Of a stretch of 10,613 nucleotides of DNA, positions 1 through 6,575 are shown in pieces. The notes below the pieces were generated by a model. It was not told where the DNA came from. It did not search any database and saw only the letters and a list, made by a program, of their open reading frames with translations. A program made the translations under genes and the position numbers. Source of the stretch: Verrucomicrobia bacterium UBA7008 (lineage in GTDB: Bacteria; Verrucomicrobiota; Kiritimatiellia; RFP12; UBA1067); NCBI GenBank assembly GCA_002449695.1, contig DJXI01000042.1, positions 1 through 10,613 on the forward strand, written 5' to 3'. The number at the start of each line of letters is the position of its first letter. Position 1 is the first letter of the stretch.

Positions 1-588
1 TCCTCAATCGCCCGCGATTCGCCGCATCGGCTTTCGTGGTCGCGCGAAGCCCCAGCCGCTCACGCCGTCGCGCCCCTCGAACACGGCGGGGTTCGCCGCC
101 GCGAACGCGCAATTCGTGATGTGTCGCGCGTGAAATTGCATCTTAGCTGGATCTGCAATGTACAGTTTTAGGCTGGTGGTGCGTCCACCTGCCGAAGGCA
201 GATTAAAAAAGAACATTTCCCAGCACACCCTGCGCGTTTGAAAGCACGAAGTGGCGGAGCGGGAATGCGCCTGTCGCGGAGCGATCAGGTTGCCCGACGA
301 GCAAAGCGAGGAGCCTTGCGAAGCAAGGTCGCAAGGCTGCGCGGGAGCCCAAACGTTCGGAGTTAGATTCTTCGACTGCAGGGGAGCCCTGCGGATTTCA
401 TTCATCGTTCAGTTGTCAAAGATCGACGCCCGGGATGAAAGGAACGGACAGATGAACTCAGGAGTGAGCCGGATTTCGCCCGCATGCTTTAGAGCCAGAA
501 AAGGATCCGCGCATCAGGAAGGCGAGAGCATGGGCGGCCGCCTAAAATTCTCGGCAGGTGCACCGATAGCCTGAAAAACGGGCCGCGC
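1..588. other. Leading region without a supportable gene
   Basis: No reading frame here has a convincing start, ribosome site and protein-like composition together. The frame beginning at base 2 is open from the window edge to a TGA at 131-133 with mostly G/C third positions, so it could be the last ~43 codons of a gene starting outside the window, but the peptide is Arg/Pro/Ala-rich and I recognise nothing in it. The remaining stretch is less GC-rich than the genes that follow, with A-runs near 205-210 and short hairpin-forming repeats near 312-338. It reads as intergenic or decayed sequence upstream of the promoter at 589-636. Confidence 0.5.
312..338. repeat. Short inverted repeat, REP-like hairpin
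   Basis: Arms AGCCTTGCGA (312-321) and TCGCAAGGCT (329-338) are perfect 10-base reverse complements around a 7-base loop. A competing smaller hairpin, CCTTGC (314-319) with GCAAGG (323-328) and a GAA triloop, lies inside it. No T-run follows on either strand, so it does not look like an intrinsic terminator. It may be a dispersed palindromic repeat, but only one copy is visible. Confidence 0.45.
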
Positions 589-636
589 AAATTTTTCAAA
601 TTCCCACTTGCGCGATTCGCTTTCAAATAGTATACT
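589..636 (+). promoter_or_regulatory. Sigma70-type promoter with UP-like element
   Basis: A -35 box TTGCGC (608-613) and a -10 box TATACT (631-636) are separated by exactly 17 bases. Directly upstream, AAATTTTTCAAA (589-600) falls at about -54 to -43 and follows the spacing of the known RNA polymerase alpha-subunit UP element (an A-run, a T-run, then AAA). The predicted transcription start is near 643. This would leave the ATG at 646 almost leaderless, while the ATG at 667 gets a leader of about 24 bases with AAGG at 654-657. The promoter thus decides the start of the next gene and probably drives the whole cluster to 10134. Inference from sequence only. Confidence 0.72.
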
Positions 637-666
637 AACGACATCATGCGTTTAAGGTTCAAATCG

Positions 667-3600
667 ATGAATGTCAAATTCAAGACCGTTTTGGGCGTCT
701 CCGGCGCCGCCCTGGCGTGCCTCGCCGCGCCGTGCGCCCGCGCGCAGGAGGGCGAGGCCCCGGCCGCCGCCGCCGAGGAAAACAAGGTCGACGAGGCGCT
801 CCAGGCCGAGATCCGCTATGTCGAGGCGCTGATCGACAGCGGCTTCTCGGACTTCGCCGAGCCCGTCATCGCGGCGACCAAGAAGAAGTGGCCCGAGTCC
901 GAGACGATGTTCTTCGCCATCGAGATCCGCGGCCTCCTCGCGCTCCAGAAGTTCGCCGAGGCCGAGGCCAAGATCGCCGCGCTCCCCGACCGCAAGAGCT
1001 CGAAGTACTGGGCCGCGCGGCTCGAGGTCGCCAACAACTTCTTCGCGCGCGGCCACAAGTCGGAGTGCGTCAAGATCTACGACGAGTTCTTCAAGACGTT
1101 CGCGGACTTCAACAAGCTGCCGAAGGAGCTGAAGGAGTTCTACCGCAACGCGAGCTATTCGTGGGGCCAGATCCTCGTCGGCGACAAGCGCTTCGACGAG
1201 GCGGTGAAGGTCTACGACAACCTCCTCAAGCTCATCAACAAGCGCGGCACCGACGAGGAGGAGGGCATCTGGTGCAACGTGGCGTGCGAGACGGCCGAGA
1301 TGTACCTGCACCTCGCGACCGGCAAGCCGGACCCGAAGTCGCGCGCGCCCTACCTCACGCCCGCGAAGAAGATCGTCGACGACCTGCTCTGGATGCAGGG
1401 CCAGCCCGTCTACTTCGGCCGCGCCATCGCGATGAAGGCCAACATCGAGCTCCTCAGGGGCGACGTCGCCAAGGCGCAGGCCACGATCGACGACTACATG
1501 GACCAGCTCGTCGAGCTGCACCAGCAGATGGCGGAGGTCGATCCCGACGGCCGCAAGGGTCTCCTGCGCCAGTCGCCGATGCCGCTGTGCCGCTACATGC
1601 TCGCCGACATGCTCTGGAAGGAGGCGCAGGCCGAGGCCAAGAAGCCGAAGCGCGACGACGAGCGCGTGAAGGCGCTGCTCTTCGGCGAGAAGCTCAAGTC
1701 GGGCAAGCGCAACGGCGCGGGCGCCTTCAACCACGCGCTCAACGTGTTCATCAAGTACCCCGAGTCGACGTGGGCCGCGCAGGCGGGCGAGATGAGCGAG
1801 GCGATCCGCGAATTCGCCGAGAAGACGTACGACGCCAAGATCAAGACGAACATCACGGCCGACCAGATGGCGAAGGTGCGCGCGATGCAGTTCCAGGGCG
1901 CGCGCGCGAAGCTCGCCGAGGGCGACTACGAGGGCGCGATCACGGACTATCTCGACGTGCTCGCGCGCTTCCCCGAGGTCAAGGAGTCGATCGACGCGAT
2001 CGAGGGCCTCGTCAGCGCGTATCTGGGGCTGATCGTCCGCAAGAAGGGCACGCCCGAGCAGCTGGAGGCCTGGCGCATGGACGCGGACGCGGTCGAGGGC
2101 TACCTCTCCGAGCGGTTCGCGGGCAGCCGGGACAAGGTGCTCATGACCGAGGCGGGCGACGCGACGCTGCGCGTGGCGGCCAAGGAGAAGGAGCGCGGCG
2201 AGATCGCGCGCGCGGATGCCCTCTACAAGGCGTTCCTCTCCAACTACCGCGCGCACGTGAACGCGCCGATCACGGCCGCGTCGATGGCGGGCGAGGCCCA
2301 GCGCGCCGAGAAGTGGGAGGACGCGCTCGCGCTCTACGAGATCGTCGACCGGTACTACAAGAAGTCGCCGTACTACGCGACCGCGCTCATCCAGATGTCG
2401 GTCTGCCACGAGAAGCTCGGCAACCGCGCGGCGGCCATCGAGGCGCTCAAGCGCTACTGCGAGGTCGAGACGGCGCCGCTGAAGAAGACGCAGTCGCAGA
2501 TGCAGCTGGCGAAGCTCTACCAGAAGAACGGCCTGGACATCTTCAAGTCGGCGGAGACGAACGAGACGGAAGAGGCCGTCAACAGGCAGCTCGCGGCCGG
2601 CAGCGCCCAGATCATCCGCGGCATCCAGCAGTTCGTGGATTTCGCCAAGACGGCCGACGAGAAGCTGAAGGACCCGAGCGTGAGCGCCAAGGACAAGGAG
2701 CAGTACGCGAAGCTGAAGGAGGGCGCGCTCTACCTCGCGGGCGACTGCTGGGGCCGCCTCACCAAGCCGGCCGACAAGCTGGAGGCGTTCCGCAAGCGCG
2801 CGACCGCGGCGCTCGAAGAGTACGTCCGGCAGTATCCGCAGGGCCAGTACGCGAAGGCGGCGTACGTCAAGCTCGGCACGTTCTACACCGCGCTCGGCGA
2901 CGTGGCGAACTCGAAGAACGCGCTCGACCGCCTCGCCCGGGAGTTCCCGGACGCGAAGGAGACGAAGGACGCCAAGCCGCGCCTCGCCAAGAGCCTCATC
3001 GAGATGGGTATGCGCAAGGAGGGCACCGAGATCTACGCCGAGATGCTGCGGCTCGACGGCAACTACACGGCCGGCCAGTTCGTGAACGCGGGCGAGGCGC
3101 TGATCGAGGCGCGCAGCTGGGATCTCGCGGACCAGGCGTTCGAGAAGGCCATCGCCAAGGCGGGCGCGAACCAGCCCTCGACCGTCGCCAAGGCGCGCAT
3201 CGGCAAGGCGAAGGCGCTCTTCAAGCAGGGGCCGAACTCGTACGCCGAGGCGCGCAGCCAGATCGACGACTTCCTGGCGGACGACAAGATGTCGAAGCTG
3301 AGCATCGCGGCGGACGCGAACCTGCTGCTCGTCGAGATCGCCTCCGAGCAGGGCCGCACCGAAAAGGACGACAACCTGCGCAAGAAGCACTTCAGCGCGG
3401 CCGTGGGCGCGGTCAAGAAGCTGCGCGGCTACTGGAAGAAGAAACCGCAGGAGGAGCAGGACACGGTCGACCTGATGAGCGCGGACGTCGTCATCCGCCG
3501 CATGGCCGCCGAGGACGCGATGAACCTCAAGGAGCAGGCGCAGGAGTCGTGCGCGCGCGCGGCCGCGATGCTCCAGACGTTCCTGCAGTCGCGCGGCGTG

Positions 3601-3966
3601 ACGGAGACGAACCCGATCGACAAGATGACGGCCGGCCAGGTCCGGAACCTCGAGCGCTGCTACGCGACGATGATTCCGCTCTTCTCGCGCCTCGGCGACG
3701 AGCACGCCGTGAACGTGCTGAAGTTCGGCCAGGAATACCTGAAGTACTTCCCGAACGGCAAGGCGCGCACCGAGGTGATCAACTGCATCAACCGCGCGAA
3801 GGCCTCCGGCGCGAAGCTGGACGACGCCGCGCCGGCGGCCGGGGCGCCCGCGCCCGTCGCGGAGGAGGAGGAGGACGCGGCGGAGCCCGCGCCCGCCCCG
3901 GAGCCGGCCCCCGCCGAGGAAGAAGACGCGCCCGACGAGGAGGAGGCGGAAGAAGCCGCCGAGTAA
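667..3966 (+). CDS. Large secreted TPR-repeat protein
   Basis: This gene encodes a 1099-residue exported protein. Residues 1-26 form a signal peptide: a short basic start (MNVKFK), a hydrophobic Ala/Leu/Val core and an A-R-A cleavage site before Gln27. From about residue 30 to 1045 the protein is almost entirely amphipathic helix pairs of TPR type, for example the stretch around 2820-3040, which resembles YbgF/CpoB and BamD repeats (…YPQGQYAKAAYVKLG…). Residues ~1046-1099 are a low-complexity Ala/Pro/Glu tail, very acidic. The ATG at 667 was chosen over the in-frame ATG at 646 because it has AAGG nine bases upstream, while 646 lies about three bases from the predicted transcript start. The repeats suggest a periplasmic scaffold or adaptor. 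Being the first gene of an ExbB/ExbD cluster, it may serve a CpoB-like role. No enzyme motif is seen. Exact function unknown; cysteines at the signal peptide (18, 23) do not form a canonical lipobox. Confidence 0.9.
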   Translation: MNVKFKTVLGVSGAALACLAAPCARAQEGEAPAAAAEENKVDEALQAEIRYVEALIDSGFSDFAEPVIAATKKKWPESETMFFAIEIRGLLALQKFAEAEAKIAALPDRKSSKYWAARLEVANNFFARGHKSECVKIYDEFFKTFADFNKLPKELKEFYRNASYSWGQILVGDKRFDEAVKVYDNLLKLINKRGTDEEEGIWCNVACETAEMYLHLATGKPDPKSRAPYLTPAKKIVDDLLWMQGQPVYFGRAIAMKANIELLRGDVAKAQATIDDYMDQLVELHQQMAEVDPDGRKGLLRQSPMPLCRYMLADMLWKEAQAEAKKPKRDDERVKALLFGEKLKSGKRNGAGAFNHALNVFIKYPESTWAAQAGEMSEAIREFAEKTYDAKIKTNITADQMAKVRAMQFQGARAKLAEGDYEGAITDYLDVLARFPEVKESIDAIEGLVSAYLGLIVRKKGTPEQLEAWRMDADAVEGYLSERFAGSRDKVLMTEAGDATLRVAAKEKERGEIARADALYKAFLSNYRAHVNAPITAASMAGEAQRAEKWEDALALYEIVDRYYKKSPYYATALIQMSVCHEKLGNRAAAIEALKRYCEVETAPLKKTQSQMQLAKLYQKNGLDIFKSAETNETEEAVNRQLAAGSAQIIRGIQQFVDFAKTADEKLKDPSVSAKDKEQYAKLKEGALYLAGDCWGRLTKPADKLEAFRKRATAALEEYVRQYPQGQYAKAAYVKLGTFYTALGDVANSKNALDRLAREFPDAKETKDAKPRLAKSLIEMGMRKEGTEIYAEMLRLDGNYTAGQFVNAGEALIEARSWDLADQAFEKAIAKAGANQPSTVAKARIGKAKALFKQGPNSYAEARSQIDDFLADDKMSKLSIAADANLLLVEIASEQGRTEKDDNLRKKHFSAAVGAVKKLRGYWKKKPQEEQDTVDLMSADVVIRRMAAEDAMNLKEQAQESCARAAAMLQTFLQSRGVTETNPIDKMTAGQVRNLERCYATMIPLFSRLGDEHAVNVLKFGQEYLKYFPNGKARTEVINCINRAKASGAKLDDAAPAAGAPAPVAEEEEDAAEPAPAPEPAPAEEEDAPDEEEAEEAAE

Positions 3967-4015
3967 ATCACCCGTTCACCAACCGACACACCAATCTTTC
4001 AAGGAGACAACCGAA

Positions 4016-4789
4016 ATGAAGAAACTCATCATGGCGATGGCAATCCTGCTCGCGGCTTCGTCCGTCTGGGCGATCCAGGGCACGATCAAGACGGCCACGG
4101 ACACGAAGAAGGGCGACATCAAGTGGCAGAGCCGCGCGAAGGCCTACCTGATCGCGATCAAGAGCAAGGGCGGCGCGGACATCAACGCCGAGTATCCGCT
4201 CGACGACGTGGAGGCGCTGGACATCGACAAGCCCGCCAACTACGACAAGCTCGTGCAGATGGTGACGGCCGGCCAGGGCGCGCAGGCGATCGCGGGCCTC
4301 ACCAAGATCGTCCAGGACTACAAGATGCTCGTCTGGGACAAGCCGGCGGGCCGCTACCTCGTCGAGGCGTACCTCGCGGCGAACAACGCGCAGAAGGCGT
4401 TCGAGACCGCGCAGTCGATCATCTCCGACGACAAGTCCGCCGCGTGGTCGGGCGAGCTCGCCCCCGCGTACTGGCAGGCGCTGCTCAAGCTCGGCAAGCA
4501 GCAGCAGCTCGAAAACTGTCTGCGCAAGGCGACGGAGTCGGGCGACCGCGCCTCGAGCGCGGCGGCGCTGTCGATGCGCGGCGACATGATCCTCCAGACC
4601 GAGGGCGACACGCCCGACGCCTACCGCAGGGCGCTCACCGACGCGTATCTGCGCGTGGCGCTCATGTACACGGACGAGCCCTGCCGGGCGGCGCGCCAGA
4701 CGGCGCTCCTGAAGGCGGCGCAGTGCTTCGACAAGCTCAACATGGCCTCGCGCGCCGAGGGCCTGCGCAACCAGGCGAAGGCGCTCTGA
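4016..4789 (+). CDS. Small secreted helical-repeat protein, unknown function
   Basis: The product has 257 residues. Residues 1-19 are a clear signal peptide (MKKLIMAMAILLAASSVWA, cleaved after V-W-A). Residues ~20-70 look beta-rich (a GTIKT…GDIKWQSRAKAYLIAIK pattern ending in a short acidic stretch). Residues ~75-257 are amphipathic Ala-rich helices compatible with degenerate TPR repeats. The start is fixed by AAGGAG at 4001-4006, nine bases upstream. It lies 49 bases after the large TPR gene, with an A/C-rich, G-poor spacer. I do not recognise a named family. A periplasmic partner of the large TPR protein or of the ExbB/ExbD complex is likely from position alone. Confidence 0.85.
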   Translation: MKKLIMAMAILLAASSVWAIQGTIKTATDTKKGDIKWQSRAKAYLIAIKSKGGADINAEYPLDDVEALDIDKPANYDKLVQMVTAGQGAQAIAGLTKIVQDYKMLVWDKPAGRYLVEAYLAANNAQKAFETAQSIISDDKSAAWSGELAPAYWQALLKLGKQQQLENCLRKATESGDRASSAAALSMRGDMILQTEGDTPDAYRRALTDAYLRVALMYTDEPCRAARQTALLKAAQCFDKLNMASRAEGLRNQAKAL

Positions 4790-4850
4790 CACATTTCGAC
4801 AAACCCAACATCCACCCATTCAACTCAACCAACCCCAAGGAACAGACAAA

Positions 4851-5660
4851 ATGAACAAGTTCAAGAAATCGCTGATGGCTCTCATGATCGTTATCGGAAC
4901 CTGCACGGCCCCCGTCGCGGCGCTGAGCTCGTTCGGACAGGAACTGGAAGGCGCGGACGGCCAGATCGTCGACGCCAACACGAAGACCAACTCCCCGAAG
5001 AAGGGCGGCGGCTTCTACGACATCGTCTTCGGCTCGGGCGTGGTCGGCATGCTGCTGTGGTTCGCGCTCTTCGGCGACGGCATGCTCGCGATCTACTTCT
5101 CGATCGACTGCCTGATCATGATCAAGCCGGAGAAGCTGATGCCGGCCAAGCTGATCGACAAGGTGCAGGAGGCGATGGGCCAGGGCGACGTCGTCGCGGC
5201 GATGGAGGCCTGCCAGAACACGCCGAGCGCGATGTCCAACATCCTGACCGCCGCGTTCCAGCACGTGGAGGAGGGCTTCGACGTCATCCAGGAGGCGGTG
5301 AACGCGGCCTCGGACCTCGAGCAGGAGAAGATGATGCAGCGCCTCAACTGGGTGTCGGTCTGCGGCAACCTGGGCCCCTCGCTCGGCCTGCTCGGTACGG
5401 TGCAGGGCATGATCCTGACGTTCCAGGCGCTCGCGTCCGGCGGCGCCGGCGACGCGGCCGCGCTCGCGAACTCGATCGGCCAGGCGCTCTGGACGACGGC
5501 CGGCGGCCTTGTGGTGTCGATCCCGTCCATCACCGCGTTCTACTCGCTGCGCAACAACGCCAACCGCCTCATCCTGCGCATGACCGCCGTGACGATGGAG
5601 TTCCTGAACGGACTCAGGAACGTCTCGGTCGAGGGCGAGGAAGCCGTCGCCGAGGCCTGA
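4851..5660 (+). CDS. MotA/TolQ/ExbB proton-channel family protein
   Basis: A 269-residue inner-membrane protein of the ExbB/TolQ family, which with ExbD conducts protons and powers a periplasm-spanning partner. Residues 1-24 form a signal-peptide-like hydrophobic start. Three membrane segments follow at about 61-90, 166-192 and 205-232, separated by the large cytoplasmic loop (~92-165) typical of the family. The signature GLLGTVQGMI (179-188) carries Thr183 and ALWTTAGGL (212-220) carries Thr216; by alignment from memory these match the channel threonines Thr148 and Thr181 of E. coli ExbB. The ribosome site AAGGAA (4837-4842) fits the ATG at 4851. The length is normal for the family. It is followed 32 bases later by the first exbD. 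TolQ is an equally valid family label; the partner genes leave Ton versus Tol undecided. Confidence 0.93.
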   Translation: MNKFKKSLMALMIVIGTCTAPVAALSSFGQELEGADGQIVDANTKTNSPKKGGGFYDIVFGSGVVGMLLWFALFGDGMLAIYFSIDCLIMIKPEKLMPAKLIDKVQEAMGQGDVVAAMEACQNTPSAMSNILTAAFQHVEEGFDVIQEAVNAASDLEQEKMMQRLNWVSVCGNLGPSLGLLGTVQGMILTFQALASGGAGDAAALANSIGQALWTTAGGLVVSIPSITAFYSLRNNANRLILRMTAVTMEFLNGLRNVSVEGEEAVAEA

Positions 5661-5692
5661 GGACCGCCGTCCACATCCTGCGAGGTTAGCCA

Positions 5693-6142
5693 ATGGGAAG
5701 AAGGCCACAGGAAAATCCAGCGCTGGACATGACGCCGATGATCGACGTCGTGTTCGAGCTCATCATCTTCTTCGTCGTCACCCTCACGGAGGCGCAGAAG
5801 AAGGATGAGACGATCGAGCTGGAGGACGGGCAGCACGGCGTGGTGCTCACGCCGGACGAGCTGCCCGCGCAGCACATGCAGATCGACGTCGCCAAGAACG
5901 GACGCATCTCGATGGGCAACGTCACGCTCCTCCCCGACGAGATCAACCGCCGGGTGAAGGAAAAGAAGGCGCGCTGGGGCGAGTTCCCCATCCTCATCCG
6001 CGCCGACTTCGAGACCCCCCACGCCGCCGTGCACCGCGTGATGGACGCGTGCACCTCGGCGGGCATCTGGAAGCTCTCGTTCATGGCGATCGGCGAGGAC
6101 AAGACCCACGAGCGCAAGCGCATCAAGAAAGTGAGGAAGTGA
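5693..6142 (+). CDS. ExbD/TolR family protein, first copy
   Basis: A 149-residue ExbD/TolR protein: a short cytoplasmic N-terminus, one membrane helix at about residues 16-33 and a periplasmic domain from ~40 on. The motif MTPMIDVVF (13-21) contains Asp18, the membrane aspartate that corresponds to the proton-carrying Asp25 of E. coli ExbD. The C-terminus ends in a strongly basic tail (residues ~136-149, rich in Lys/Arg), which I would not expect as part of the usual fold. GAGG (5682-5685) precedes the start. The N-terminal ~30 residues match the next gene at 29 of 30 positions, and 80 bases are identical in DNA, while the periplasmic domains are not obviously alike. It is separated by a single base from the second copy, suggesting coupled translation and a mixed ExbD pair in the stator. 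Confidence 0.92.
   Translation: MGRRPQENPALDMTPMIDVVFELIIFFVVTLTEAQKKDETIELEDGQHGVVLTPDELPAQHMQIDVAKNGRISMGNVTLLPDEINRRVKEKKARWGEFPILIRADFETPHAAVHRVMDACTSAGIWKLSFMAIGEDKTHERKRIKKVRK
5703..5782 (+). repeat. 80-base perfect direct repeat, copy 1 (in first exbD)
   Basis: This block is identical base for base to 6154-6233 and lies 451 bases upstream of it. It covers codon 4 (second base) to codon 30 of the first exbD, that is the cytoplasmic lead and membrane helix. The base just before (A versus C) and just after (C versus A) differ. Confidence 0.95.
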
Positions 6143-6143
6143 C

Positions 6144-6560
6144 ATGGCGCGCCGGCCACAGGAAAATCCAGCGCTGGACATGACGCCGATGATCGACGTC
6201 GTGTTCGAGCTCATCATCTTCTTCGTCGTCACCATCAAGCAGGAGGACCTCTACACGCGGCTGAACGTCAACCGTCCCGCCCCGGCGTCGAGCGCCTCCT
6301 CGTCCCCGTCCGACGACATCTCGGTCACGATCGAGATCGGCCGCCGCTACGACGGCAGCGCGCAGGGCGTCATCCTCTACAACAAGCGCGAGGTCAAGCG
6401 CGCGGAGCTGGACCAGTACCTGCGCGAGATCGCCCACACCTCGACGAAGACCCCGATCATCGTCAAGTGCGACGACGCAAGCCCCCACAAGGCGCTCGTC
6501 GACGTGCTGGACATCTGCTACAAGAACAAGCTCTACAGCGTGAGCGTGTTCTCCATGTAA
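6144..6560 (+). CDS. ExbD/TolR family protein, second copy
   Basis: A 138-residue ExbD/TolR protein. The cytoplasmic lead and membrane helix (residues 1-30) are the same as in the preceding gene except Ala2 for Gly2, including the membrane aspartate Asp18. From residue 31 the periplasmic domain is different: a Ser/Pro-rich linker (about 43-56), then a compact beta/alpha domain (VTIEIGRRYDGS … VILYNKREVKRAEL … TPIIVKCDDASPHKALVDVLDIC) with the usual ExbD pattern. GAGGA in the end of the preceding gene (about 6132-6136) serves as ribosome site. Two ExbDs with different periplasmic domains could form a heterodimer in the ExbB pore; this is inference, supported by the family's known ExbD dimer. 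Confidence 0.92.
   Translation: MARRPQENPALDMTPMIDVVFELIIFFVVTIKQEDLYTRLNVNRPAPASSASSSPSDDISVTIEIGRRYDGSAQGVILYNKREVKRAELDQYLREIAHTSTKTPIIVKCDDASPHKALVDVLDICYKNKLYSVSVFSM
6154..6233 (+). repeat. 80-base perfect direct repeat, copy 2 (in second exbD)
   Basis: Second copy of the block at 5703-5782, in the same codon phase relative to its own gene. Recombination between the two copies would remove 451 bases and leave one intact, in-frame exbD with the second copy's periplasmic domain. Confidence 0.95.
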
Positions 6561-6575
6561 CGAAAGGAGCTTTGA

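Noticed and set aside
189..210. CTGCC-GAA-GGCAG hairpin next to an A-run, as a terminator
   Set aside because: On the + strand the stem is followed by As, not Ts; on the minus strand the T-run precedes the stem. The stem has only five pairs.
4..405. 133-codon minus-strand frame near the left edge
   Set aside because: No ribosome site or recognisable motif, mixed composition across the frame, and no supporting neighbours.
251..574. 107-codon + frame upstream of the promoter
   Set aside because: It spans the hairpin-forming repeat, has no ribosome site, and its Arg/Cys/Gly-rich product resembles translated non-coding DNA.
572..598. TGAAAAA / TTTTTCA inverted repeat as a terminator or operator
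   Set aside because: The arms are A/T-only apart from one pair and 13 bases apart. The right arm is better explained as the UP-like part of the promoter.
652..3705. A 1017-codon open frame on the minus strand and a 1100-codon frame in a second + frame over the large TPR gene
   Set aside because: Both are by-products of strong G/C third-position bias. Their products are Arg/Leu/Gly/Ala monotonous with no domains, while the 667-3966 frame has a signal peptide, TPR repeats, promoter and ribosome site.
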